Shown: one piece after another, positions 28,223 to 36,447 of the stretch
Layout of the letters: the number at the start of each line of letters is the position of its first letter
Position numbering within the stretch: the first letter of the stretch is position 1
Assembly (NCBI RefSeq): GCF_900289175.1
Contig: NZ_LT985747.1
Coordinates: 3,379,624-3,443,623, forward strand
DNA: 64,000 nucleotides
From: Paenibacillus faecalis
GTDB taxonomy: Bacteria > Bacillota > Bacilli > Paenibacillales > Paenibacillaceae
Reading direction: 5' to 3'
Notes under the pieces: generated by a model
Seen by the model: the letters and a program-made list of their open reading frames with translations, nothing else
The model's database searches: none
What the model was told of the DNA's origin: nothing
Program-made: the position numbers and the translations under genes

Positions 28223-28981
28223 TTGTTAGCCGTAGAGAGACGTAATCAGATCGTTGAAATGGTTCATCTGAATAACAAAGTGCTAGTTGCCGAGCTTAGC
28301 AAGCAGTTTAAGGTTACAGAGGAAACCATAAGACGTGATCTGGAGAAGCTGGAGCGAGAAGGTGTCGTTACCCGTACTTATGGAGGGGCGATGCTGAATC
28401 GTCATATTAATGAGGATGTACCGTTTACTACACGCCATGCTACAAATATAGATATAAAACGAGATATTGCACTGAAGGCCATTAAATTGATCAATGACGG
28501 CGAGACACTAATGGTCGATCCGAGTACTACCGCCATGGAGTTTATTAAGATGCTGGGCAATAAGAAAGAACTAACGATCATCACCAGTTCTGTTAACATC
28601 CTGCTTGAGCCCGTTATTTCACATTACAATGTTATTTCAACGGGCGGCTCATTACGTCCCCAATCCTTGTCACTGATCGGACCTACAGCACAGGAAACGG
28701 TGCAAAAGTACAATGCGGATACCGCAATTATTAGCTGCAAGGCTTTGGCCATCGGAAGCGGTATTATGGACTCCAATGAGATTGAGTGCGAGCTCAAGAA
28801 GCTGATGATCAAGCAAGCAGAGAGAATCATCCTTCTTGCTGACCATACCAAGTTTGATAGAAAAGCATTTGTAAAGCTCGCAGATTGGAATGTGATCGAC
28901 TACCTGATTACGAATACGAAACCATCAGAAGTATGGCTTAATTTATTTGCTGAGCATCACATTGAAGTGATTTATGAATAG
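28223..28981 (+). CDS. DeoR/GlpR family transcriptional regulator
   Basis: The start is placed at TTG 28223 (MLAVERRNQIVEMV) because GGGGTG is 7 bases upstream and DeoR proteins begin this way; the frame is open to 28130 without a site. The 252-residue protein has an N-terminal DeoR helix-turn-helix (VLVAELSKQFKVTEETIRRDLEKLE, then TYGGAML) and a sugar-phosphate-sensing C-terminal domain (DPSTTAMEF, TSSVNIL, STGGSL, LADHTKF). Members repress sugar genes and release DNA on binding a sugar phosphate. It is divergent from rhaD, so control of rhaD by a rhamnose intermediate is the simplest reading. Confidence 0.9.
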   Translation: MLAVERRNQIVEMVHLNNKVLVAELSKQFKVTEETIRRDLEKLEREGVVTRTYGGAMLNRHINEDVPFTTRHATNIDIKRDIALKAIKLINDGETLMVDPSTTAMEFIKMLGNKKELTIITSSVNILLEPVISHYNVISTGGSLRPQSLSLIGPTAQETVQKYNADTAIISCKALAIGSGIMDSNEIECELKKLMIKQAERIILLADHTKFDRKAFVKLADWNVIDYLITNTKPSEVWLNLFAEHHIEVIYE

Positions 28982-28982
28982 T

Positions 28983-29036
28983 AAAGAAGCCGTCCCTAAG
29001 ATGCGAGAAAACCGCTATGGGGACGACCTCTTATTC
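28983..29036. repeat. Hairpin repeat element, copy 2 (bidirectional terminator)
   Basis: The second copy of the 27093-27147 element. CGTCCC pairs with GGGACG around an inner GCG/CGC hairpin. It sits between the convergent DeoR and kinase genes and overlaps the kinase stop codon. Confidence 0.7.
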
Positions 29037-30965
29037 TCTATTTTTATGTTCTGATGGGCACTTCTCCTTAGCATGTGTCGATGCAGGGATCTTAATCGTA
29101 ACTTCCGTGCCAATTCCCTTTCGGCTTATAAAGTGAATGCTTCCCTTCATCGCTTCGATGATGCGGAAAGTCACCATTAATCCAAGGCCGGTTCCTTTAG
29201 TTTTGTTCGAGAAATAAGGTTCACCAAGACGGGAAATCTCATTCATATCCATCCCGATTCCGTTATCCCGAACACGAATGACAGCTTGTTCCTTGTCCGT
29301 GCAAGCCCATATCTTGACAGTTCCCTCTCCATCAAGCGCTTCGATGCTGTTCTTGACAAGATTGATCATCGCCTGCTTGAACTTGGACGAATTGCCTAGA
29401 ATGTAAATGGACTCGGGCACCTCAAGGCTGATCGTGCCTCCGCCTATATTAGCCAGTGGCGATAAGATTCCGGTAACATGGCGAAGTTCATCAGACAGGT
29501 TCAGCTCCGTCACCTGCTCCAGCTCTGGTTTGGCAAAAGTGAGAAAATCGGTAATGATCGCTGAAGCACGGTCCAGTTCTTCAAGAGCCAAATTTAAATA
29601 TTCTTGTTGATCCGCTCTCGACTTCTCTTCCAGAAGTTGCATGAACCCTCGGGTTACCTGAAGCGGATTACGGACTTCATGGGCAACGGAAGCAGCAAGC
29701 TCACTGATAATCTCCATCTTCTCGGAACGCTGCAGCTCGTTATTAAACAGCTCCAGTTCCTTTGAATATTTAATCAGCTTCTCATGGCTGCGAACAAATC
29801 TCTGACCGAGTATAACGATAAGAGAAACGACGAATGCAAGTACGCCCCATTTCCATAAAAATAAATGGTGGTTGCCTTTTTTCACATAAAAAGTTATCAA
29901 ATCTCCTAATACTGCGGCGGTCTGCACACTGAAACCAATTGAAAAAATATATGCCTCCTTCTTCCGTTTCAGCATATAAGCCACCGTCATTCCTGCCAGA
30001 AACAACATCTGCAAGATCATAATAACGCCTAGCAATCGTGACGAAACAAAATAATACGCTTTATAAAACTGGTTATCGTTCAGCTGATTGATAATCAGAA
30101 ATATAAAACAAATTGCCGAGTAGATGAATTGAAAATTGGTCCAATGTCGAATCAAACCAAACGGGCCTGGGCCATATATTTTTTGAAAATAAAAGATTAA
30201 TGCCGGAAGAAGAATATACAGTGCTACATCAAACAATGTGAACCATATATTTCCATACTCTTCATAGAACGTATACAAAAACGGTGAGTATGTAATAAGA
30301 ATAACTCCGCAAGAGCCAATGACCATACCGAGTGAAAGCCAAGATGACCTGGATGGTTTCGGCAAAAAGAAACAGCTGAAAAACATGACAATGGCGATAA
30401 AAAGAAAGGTGCTTCCCATCACAAAGTCACCCAGATCCCTCAGGATGAAGTCTCCCCGCAAATCCTCATATTCTCCAATTTGGAGGTTGCCTATAACCCC
30501 AACGAAATCTTTTGGTGTCTCAATCCAAATGTATAGATTCTTCCCCATATCCTCCTGCTGAACTGGAAGAAACACACGATGCATCGTATACAAATAATCA
30601 CGTCGGGATTCATAAACAAGCTTCTCATCCACGAAAGCCAGAACGTTCTGCCCCTCGATCTGATCGAGGAGAAGAGTCGGATCGTTCCATACATTTTCCG
30701 GAAGAGTTACCCGAAACCATACAGATTCAGCATTTTCGGGCTTGGTCAGAACTGCCGGTTGGTCTATATTGACCCAATCCATATTATGTTTCACCTGAGC
30801 CGGGGATATGGCTGCCGGTCTTTGTAAGTCCCATCTAATCTGCCAATCCGAAATTAACGTTCTTGCCTCACGTCCGTCAGCAGTATGCGGGATCGATAAT
30901 AGAAAAAGTACTGTCAATAGTACAGCTTTCATGCAAACATCGAAATATTTAGGCACAGCCTTCAT
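29031..30965 (-). CDS. Membrane sensor histidine kinase, 7TM type (paralogue 2)
   Basis: A 644-residue paralogue of the kinase at 25015-26904 with the same parts in the same order: signal peptide (about 1-30), extracellular domain (with WFRVTLPENVW and FVDEKLVYESRRDYLY), seven membrane helices, HisKA with His429 in the same SVAHEVRNPLQVTRGF motif, and HATPase (NLVKNSIEAL, DNGIGMD, GTGLGLMVTFRIIEAMKG). The kinase cores are almost identical while the extracellular parts have diverged, which points to different signals and a shared partner. It ends on the repeat element at 28983-29036. No response regulator gene is adjacent. Confidence 0.88.
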   Translation of the reverse strand: MKAVPKYFDVCMKAVLLTVLFLLSIPHTADGREARTLISDWQIRWDLQRPAAISPAQVKHNMDWVNIDQPAVLTKPENAESVWFRVTLPENVWNDPTLLLDQIEGQNVLAFVDEKLVYESRRDYLYTMHRVFLPVQQEDMGKNLYIWIETPKDFVGVIGNLQIGEYEDLRGDFILRDLGDFVMGSTFLFIAIVMFFSCFFLPKPSRSSWLSLGMVIGSCGVILITYSPFLYTFYEEYGNIWFTLFDVALYILLPALIFYFQKIYGPGPFGLIRHWTNFQFIYSAICFIFLIINQLNDNQFYKAYYFVSSRLLGVIMILQMLFLAGMTVAYMLKRKKEAYIFSIGFSVQTAAVLGDLITFYVKKGNHHLFLWKWGVLAFVVSLIVILGQRFVRSHEKLIKYSKELELFNNELQRSEKMEIISELAASVAHEVRNPLQVTRGFMQLLEEKSRADQQEYLNLALEELDRASAIITDFLTFAKPELEQVTELNLSDELRHVTGILSPLANIGGGTISLEVPESIYILGNSSKFKQAMINLVKNSIEALDGEGTVKIWACTDKEQAVIRVRDNGIGMDMNEISRLGEPYFSNKTKGTGLGLMVTFRIIEAMKGSIHFISRKGIGTEVTIKIPASTHAKEKCPSEHKNRE

Positions 30966-31213
30966 TCGGTTAGCACCTCTACCCCTATTCGTAATTAAAG
31001 CAATTTACCAGTTTGTATCAATTCCATATAACACACTCTTATCAATATATCATGAATTGGCTGTGCTGTTCTTTAATTTCGAGCGGAAATCAAGGTGTAG
31101 CAGACCTGAACAAAATCTCCCAATGATACAAATCTATTTGTAATCTATCTAATGAGGAAGTATTATTATTAGTTGATATGCTCTAATATTTTCTGTACCA
31201 GAATGTGCTTCTT

Positions 31214-31450
31214 ATGAATAACAAGGCGGTAATTTTAGGCTGCAACTATTATATTGGTTTAAGTACGATTCGCTCCTTGGGGATTCATGGAATTCATACA
31301 GTCGCTGTTGACTATTCTAATAAACACGCTTATGGAGCTCAGTCAAAGTATACTTCGGAAAGAGTAATCTCTTTCGCATTATAAGGAAGAAACATTGCTT
31401 ATACGTCGATGATCGGCGGAAAAATACTCAAGAAAATATTTAGAAGATAA
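31214..31450 (+). pseudogene. Remnant of an ATP-grasp (carboxylate-amine ligase type) gene
   Basis: From ATG 31214, 56 residues (MNNKAVILGCNYYIGLST..., then HTVAVDYSNKHAYGAQSKY) match the start of ATP-grasp carboxylate-amine ligases of about 400 residues, and then stop at TAA 31384. In the same frame the next codons up to TAA 31450 read AYTSMIGGKILKKIFRR, which looks like the C-terminal tail of such a protein. The simplest reading is a large internal deletion that removed the catalytic part. It lies directly before a MurE-like ligase gene, the place where such ligases are found. I am sure of the truncated frame, less sure of the tail. Confidence 0.65.
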
Positions 31451-31473
31451 GCCATGGAAAGGAGCTGTTTCCC

Positions 31474-32943
31474 TTGCGATTAACTTCCATTGTGAAAGAC
31501 CTCGAGTTTGATCTCGTGCAAGGTGATCTGGATCTGGATTTGGATGTAGACGCAGTCGCCTTCGATTCCAGGGAAGTCACACCCAAGTGCGTCTTTGTTG
31601 CGATATCGGGTTTCACCGTAGATGGCCATAGTTTTATACCTAAAGCTGTTCATCAAGGAGCTACAGTAATTGTAGTCGAAAAAGACGTGCAAATAGATCA
31701 TGCCGTCACGGTACTCAAAGTTCGGGATACCCGCGACGCGCTTGCGCTCCTGTCGGCTAACTTCTACGGCAAGCCAACAGATCAACTAAATATGATCGGC
31801 ATTACAGGCACAAACGGTAAAACCTCGATCAGCTATTTTATGAAATCAATTTTGGAAAAAGCCGGCAAGCAAGTGGGGGTTATTGGTACGATCGGAACGA
31901 TGATCGGCGATCAGCTGAAAAAAAACAAGAACACGACTCCGGAATCACTGTATCTTCAGCAAATATTTGCAGATATGGTCAGTTCGGATATCAGTCACTG
32001 TGTCATGGAGGTTTCCTCCCATGCATTAAATCTTAAACGAGTGGCATACAGCCGTTTTCACACAGGGATCTTTACTAATCTGACGCCAGATCATCTGGAG
32101 CTTCACAACAGCATGGAAGAGTATTTTGAAGCCAAATCTCAGCTGTTTCAGCTCACATCCGATTACAATATCATCAATGCAGATGATCCGTACGGCAGAA
32201 GGTTGATAGACAAAGTTAAGCATTATAAGTCGAAGCTTATTACATATGGAATTAACCATAAAGCTGATGTATACGCCTCGAACATTCGCTATTCCATAGA
32301 TTCAACCATTTACAATGCGCATACCCCGGCGGGAAGCATCGAGATCAAAGTAAATCTCCCCGGCGAAATCTATGTGCTTAACAGCCTCGCTGCCATTGCT
32401 TGCGCCTACTGTAGCGGAATTGATCTGGAAGTAATCAAGGAAGGAATTCAAGCGGTAGAAGGCATAAAGGGCCGTATGGAAGTTGTGTACAAGGACAAGA
32501 GCAACCTGGTCATTGTGGACTTTGCACACACGGAAGACAGCCTTGAAAAAGCATTGTTAACCCTCCGTCCCTATGCCAAAGGCCGCATCATTCTCGTATT
32601 TGGCGTGTATGCCGCTGCAGGCGAACTTGGCCGTGACAAACGCAGCTCCATGGGAAAAGTCGCCGCCAAACATGCCGATTTGTCTATCGTTACGTCGGAT
32701 AATCCCAAGGATCAGGACCCCGATGTAATTATTACAGAAATTGTCGCTTCAATGGAAGCCGCTGGAGGCTCGTACAAAGCGATCGTTGACCGCAAAGAAG
32801 CGATCGAATATGCGCTCTCGATCAGACAGAAAGACGACATCATTCTGATCACGGGGAAAGGTCACGAAACTACACAGATTATCGGAAAAACCGAAATTCC
32901 TTTTAATGAAGCTGAGATTGTGAATGAATTTATAAAAAGGTAG
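31474..32943 (+). CDS. MurE-like Mur ligase (UDP-MurNAc-tripeptide synthetase paralogue)
   Basis: A 489-residue Mur ligase starting with TTG at 31474 (AAAGGAGC upstream). Domains: N-terminal UDP-binding part (FDSREVTPKCVFVAI), central ATPase (ITGTNGKTS P-loop; EVSSHAL; LTPDHLELHNSMEEYF) and C-terminal domain (VDFAHTEDSL; ITGKGHE). In DAP-type MurE the C-terminal motif is DNPR; here it is DNPK (residues 409-412), so the added amino acid may differ. It lacks the usual mraY/murD neighbours and is followed 10 bp later by an Asp/Glu racemase gene, with an ATP-grasp remnant in front. It is therefore more likely a specialised ligase than the housekeeping MurE. Confidence 0.85.
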   Translation: MRLTSIVKDLEFDLVQGDLDLDLDVDAVAFDSREVTPKCVFVAISGFTVDGHSFIPKAVHQGATVIVVEKDVQIDHAVTVLKVRDTRDALALLSANFYGKPTDQLNMIGITGTNGKTSISYFMKSILEKAGKQVGVIGTIGTMIGDQLKKNKNTTPESLYLQQIFADMVSSDISHCVMEVSSHALNLKRVAYSRFHTGIFTNLTPDHLELHNSMEEYFEAKSQLFQLTSDYNIINADDPYGRRLIDKVKHYKSKLITYGINHKADVYASNIRYSIDSTIYNAHTPAGSIEIKVNLPGEIYVLNSLAAIACAYCSGIDLEVIKEGIQAVEGIKGRMEVVYKDKSNLVIVDFAHTEDSLEKALLTLRPYAKGRIILVFGVYAAAGELGRDKRSSMGKVAAKHADLSIVTSDNPKDQDPDVIITEIVASMEAAGGSYKAIVDRKEAIEYALSIRQKDDIILITGKGHETTQIIGKTEIPFNEAEIVNEFIKR

Positions 32944-32953
32944 TTGTTAAACT

Positions 32954-33667
32954 ATGGATAATAAAAAATTAGGCATCATTGGCGGTATGGGACCAAAGGC
33001 GACCTCGGTCTTTTTTGAAAGAATCATTGAAAATACAGCGGCCGAACGTGATCAGGACCATATCGACATACTTATTTTGAACCACGCCACTTTGCCGGAT
33101 CGAACTGAAGTCATCCTGGAAGAACGTCATGAATGGTTCCTTAACGCTGTGGCGAACGATCTTAAACTGCTGGAACAGGCTGGTGTTGCGAACATCGCCA
33201 TTCCGTGCAACACATCTCATTATTTCTATGAAGACATGCAGCAGATGACCTCCGTGAACATCATTAACATGGTGGATGAGACGGTACAGGAGCTTCACAG
33301 ACGTTATGGAGATGGCAGCAAGATCGCTCTCCTGGCAACAAATGGTACAATCAGCAGCGGTATCTACCATGACAGCTGTGAAAAGTACGGCATGAAGCTA
33401 TATGAACCGGCTCCTTCACTTCAAAATAAAGTGATGGACATCATTTATAACGACGTTAAGGGACAGAATAACGTAGACCCCGGCAAGCTGGAAGCTCTAA
33501 TTCATCAACTGGTTTATGAAGAGCACTGCCACTGCGTGATACTGGCATGTACCGAATTATCTTGCATTGAGTTAAGTGCTTTCTACAAAGAATGCTCCAT
33601 CGATGCCATGGAAGTGCTTGTGAATCGCTCGATAACATTATCAGGGAAAAAGTTAGCGACCAAATAA
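32954..33667 (+). CDS. Aspartate/glutamate racemase family protein
   Basis: A 237-residue protein with the two cysteines of PLP-independent racemases: IAIPCNTSHYFYEDM (first Cys) and CVILACTELSCIELS (second Cys). GIIGGMGPKATSVFFERII at the N-terminus is typical of the aspartate racemase branch. It starts 10 bp after the MurE-like gene and so is in the same operon. It would supply D-Asp or D-Glu in the cytoplasm, perhaps as substrate for the neighbouring ligase. A strong terminator follows. Confidence 0.9.
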   Translation: MDNKKLGIIGGMGPKATSVFFERIIENTAAERDQDHIDILILNHATLPDRTEVILEERHEWFLNAVANDLKLLEQAGVANIAIPCNTSHYFYEDMQQMTSVNIINMVDETVQELHRRYGDGSKIALLATNGTISSGIYHDSCEKYGMKLYEPAPSLQNKVMDIIYNDVKGQNNVDPGKLEALIHQLVYEEHCHCVILACTELSCIELSAFYKECSIDAMEVLVNRSITLSGKKLATK

Positions 33668-33695
33668 ACAATCCTATGTTCATCAGTAGATCGAA

Positions 33696-33737
33696 CCCTC
33701 TTTTCAAGGACATCCCGAAGAAAAGAGGGATTTTTTT
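33696..33737 (+). terminator. Rho-independent terminator of the MurE-like/racemase operon
   Basis: CCCTCTTTTC (33696-33705) pairs with GAAAAGAGGG (33720-33729), followed by seven T. Confidence 0.92.
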
Positions 33738-33902
33738 GCTTCATAGCCCGAAGCTTGCTATTTAGCAAGTGAGCCCCCTATGGCTTTCGAATAATTTTGG
33801 GGGGATGTTTCAACAATAAGCATAGGATTCATTTCGCTTTAGGCGGGTAATTTTCAAATATAAGAAGCTTGAAGCTCTGGACACTGAAAGGAGATGTGCA
33901 AT

Positions 33903-34352
33903 ATGCGAGATGAATTAAATCGGAATTCGTACGGTGATCTTGTTCATAAACAATATGAAAAAATGGACCCCTTGGACCCCATGACCGATATACCCGAGGA
34001 CGATCGTAAAGATGTAGGCACGACGACGAGCCAAAGTTTGAGCAGTGAAGATGCTGATCACAGCGGATTCAGCCAAAATGAAGCTGGCCCTGCAGACGCA
34101 ACACCTCCTCTCGGCAAAGATGCCAATGAGACATATCCTCATGGATATCCGGTCTATGATGCGGCATTTGCAGAAGACCATGAAAGCACAGACGAAACTC
34201 CGCTGGAAAATGTACCTGATGCCGATGAAATCCAGATGGACAGCCCTGTCGATCCTGCTGCTCAAGATACCGACCAGCATGGTATCGATCTGCTGAATGG
34301 TGTTGGCGGTGTCGATGATGAGAACGACCGAAAGCTGCCTGAAGATTTTTAA
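33903..34352 (+). CDS. Acidic, probably disordered hypothetical protein
   Basis: A 149-residue protein. The start is ATG 33903 (MRDELNRNSYGD), 9 bases after AAAGGAG; the upstream ATG at 33894 sits on the binding site. It is very rich in Asp, Glu, Ser, Thr and Pro, with no hydrophobic core, membrane helix or Cys, and it repeats short acidic motifs (DPLDPMTDIPEDD, DETPLENVPDADE). I do not recognise a family. Similar small acidic proteins occur in sporulating Bacillota, but nothing here proves such a role. It is monocistronic. Confidence 0.7.
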   Translation: MRDELNRNSYGDLVHKQYEKMDPLDPMTDIPEDDRKDVGTTTSQSLSSEDADHSGFSQNEAGPADATPPLGKDANETYPHGYPVYDAAFAEDHESTDETPLENVPDADEIQMDSPVDPAAQDTDQHGIDLLNGVGGVDDENDRKLPEDF

Positions 34353-34539
34353 TTCAGGACAATACCCAATTTGAAGGCGGGTCACCCGCCCCGCCGAAGT
34401 ACGCTCGTTGGAATCCGGACAACGTTCCCTAGCGGCCAAGCCTTCCACCGAATCCAGGAAAGGGTAAGAGTCCTTCACGGATTTTGTTCCCCCTTAACAA
34501 AGTAGAGGGCACCCTTTCGAGTAAAATAGTCTACTTGAA
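34353..34539. other. Structured intergenic stretch without a gene
   Basis: GC-richer than its surroundings. It holds a short hairpin (GCGGGTCACCCGC), a long-range AATCCG/CGGATT pair and an AGTAGA/TCTACT stem, and ends at a terminator-like hairpin (34540-34583). No open frame fits. It may be a structured RNA, but I cannot match it to a known class. Confidence 0.35.
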
Positions 34540-34583
34540 AAAGCGCTTTCAATCCTTATGCAGGATGACAAAAGCGCTTTTCT
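34540..34583 (+). terminator. Terminator-like hairpin
   Basis: AAAAGCGCTTT (34540-34550) pairs with AAAGCGCTTTT (34571-34581); the T run after it is short. It would end transcripts from 33903-34352 or from the structured stretch. Confidence 0.65.
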
Positions 34584-34593
34584 TGCTGTTGTT

Positions 34594-34623
34594 TTGTCTG
34601 TATAACAAGACATGTGTTAAGAT
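34594..34623 (+). promoter_or_regulatory. Promoter candidate of the cyclophilin gene
   Basis: TTGTCT (34594-34599) and TAAGAT (34618-34623, extended by TGT) are 18 bp apart, 33 bp before the gene. Confidence 0.5.
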
Positions 34624-34656
34624 ACAACAGGACTACACTTTAGGGGGTAACTTATA

Positions 34657-35352
34657 ATGAAACCTAAGCACAAATTATGGACCCTTCTTCTGTCCATGAT
34701 GACTTTGCTGGTCATCTTAGCCGGCTGCGGCTCGGACGAAACAAGAGACACAAATAACAACAGCAATGCAAGCACACCCGCACCGGCTGAAGAACCGGCT
34801 GCCGAGGAAAAAGTTCTTCCCGATCCAAATGCAAGCCACCCGATCGTCACCATTGAGATGGATAGCGGCAAAAAGATCACACTTGAGCTATATCCCGAAA
34901 TCGCTCCAAATACAGTGAACAACTTTATCTCTTTAATTGAACAGGGATTTTATGATGGGACAGGCTTTCACCGCATCATGTCCGGCTTTATGATCCAAGG
35001 CGGGGACCCAGATGGAGATGGAACAGGAGGTCCGGGTTACAGCATTGCTGGCGAATTCACCGCTAACGGATTCCAGAACGACCTGGAACATACACGCGGA
35101 GTTGTATCGATGGCCAGAACCAAATCCCCTGATTCCGCAGGCTCCCAGTTCTTCATCGTACACGCCGATTCCCCTCATCTGAACGGTCAATATGCTGCGT
35201 TCGGGAAAGTAACAGAGGGCATGGATGTTGTCGATGAAATCGCCGCCCTGCGAACAGATAGAAGCAACCGTCCCCAAGATTCCCTTCCAATAATAAAAAA
35301 AGTAACGGTTGATACGTTAGGCAAAGATTATCCCGAACCTGAAAAGAAGTAA
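34657..35352 (+). CDS. Cyclophilin-type peptidyl-prolyl isomerase lipoprotein
   Basis: A 231-residue protein with a lipoprotein signal (LVILAGC, Cys at about 23), a short linker rich in Asn, Ala, Pro and Glu, and a cyclophilin domain from about residue 63. Active-site landmarks are FHRIMSGFMIQGGDP, GSQFFIVHADSPHLNGQYAAFG and GVVSMAR. It should catalyse cis-trans isomerisation of prolyl bonds in proteins on the outer side of the membrane, where it may help fold secreted proteins. It is a single-gene unit with its own promoter and terminator. Confidence 0.92.
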   Translation: MKPKHKLWTLLLSMMTLLVILAGCGSDETRDTNNNSNASTPAPAEEPAAEEKVLPDPNASHPIVTIEMDSGKKITLELYPEIAPNTVNNFISLIEQGFYDGTGFHRIMSGFMIQGGDPDGDGTGGPGYSIAGEFTANGFQNDLEHTRGVVSMARTKSPDSAGSQFFIVHADSPHLNGQYAAFGKVTEGMDVVDEIAALRTDRSNRPQDSLPIIKKVTVDTLGKDYPEPEKK

Positions 35353-35371
35353 ACGTCCATAATAAAGTGTG

Positions 35372-35412
35372 AAGCCGCCTGTTCCTCACCGGAATAAGAC
35401 GGCTTTTACTTT
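35372..35412 (+). terminator. Rho-independent terminator of the cyclophilin gene
   Basis: AAGCCG (35372-35377) pairs with CGGCTT (35400-35405), with an inner GTTCC/GGAAT part, followed by a T-rich run. Confidence 0.75.
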
Positions 35413-35490
35413 TTCAACCGTGTGAAAACAACAGCGGCATGATATAATGACTGGGTACTTCCTTCCATATGTTTTTAGAAAAGAAAGAAG

Positions 35491-36423
35491 ATGAACAACA
35501 TGATAACTGACATTATTCTGGAAGTAGTCCTGCCTATTTTTGTCCTGATCGGAATCGGCATTTTAATGCAGCGAGCTTTTAAGCTTGATCTATATACACT
35601 GGCCAAAATCAACTTCTATTACATCACACCTGCTGCTGTATTCATGAGTATGTATGAATCTGACATGTCACCCAAATTACTTGGAACCGTCACATTATTT
35701 TATACGATCTATGTAACTGCTCTTTATATTATAGGAAGTTTGACCGCCAAACGCTGTAAATTCAGCCGAGGGTTGAAAGCTGCATTTACAAACAGCCTGA
35801 TCTTGGACAATGCAGGAAACTACGGCCTGCCGATCAATGATCTTGTGTTTAAAGGCGACTCCTTGGCCGGTTCGATACAAGCATTAATCATGTCCCTTCA
35901 AAGTCTCCTTACCTTCACCTATGGTGTCATTTCCATCCAGGGGGCAAAAAGTGAAGGCTTGTATCGGCACGCCATCATCGGCTTTCTAAAAATGCCGGTA
36001 CCTTACGCGCTTGTATTGGGACTGCTGCTGCATGCTTTTGCGGTTCCTTTGCCTGTTTTTGTGTCTCAACCGCTGACGTATGCTGACCAATCTCTTGTCG
36101 CCATTTCTTTGCTTACGCTAGGTGCTCAAATTATTAAATATCCGCTCAGATTACGCAGATTCGAGGTGTATCTCAGCGTAGCGCTGCGATTGCTTGCCGC
36201 TCCGACAATCGGAATACTCATCGTACTTGCTCTCGGTCTCGAAGGAATTCCCGCTCAGGCCCTCATTATCGCTTCCGGGATGCCCGTCGGAGTAAATACA
36301 TCGATCCTTGCGGAAGAGTATCAGAATGAACCTGATTTTGCGGCACAGACCGTGCTCCTGTCAACGATCCTGAATGTTATTACAATTACAGGCTTAATAT
36401 CTTTGGCCAAGGTTATCGCATAA
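35491..36423 (+). CDS. AEC family transporter (auxin efflux carrier-like)
   Basis: A 310-residue protein with about ten membrane helices in two halves of five, the usual size of the bacterial AEC family. Landmarks are YYITPAAVFMSM near residue 45, NAGNYGLPINDLVFKG near 110 and IASGMPVGVNTSILAEEY near 265. Known bacterial members carry malate or other organic acids. The gene is followed 24 bp later by a PatB-type lyase gene, so the two are probably co-transcribed. The substrate is unknown; a sulfur compound or amino acid related to the lyase is possible. Confidence 0.85.
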   Translation: MNNMITDIILEVVLPIFVLIGIGILMQRAFKLDLYTLAKINFYYITPAAVFMSMYESDMSPKLLGTVTLFYTIYVTALYIIGSLTAKRCKFSRGLKAAFTNSLILDNAGNYGLPINDLVFKGDSLAGSIQALIMSLQSLLTFTYGVISIQGAKSEGLYRHAIIGFLKMPVPYALVLGLLLHAFAVPLPVFVSQPLTYADQSLVAISLLTLGAQIIKYPLRLRRFEVYLSVALRLLAAPTIGILIVLALGLEGIPAQALIIASGMPVGVNTSILAEEYQNEPDFAAQTVLLSTILNVITITGLISLAKVIA

Positions 36424-36447
36424 TTATACACGTTAGGAGGAAATCGT

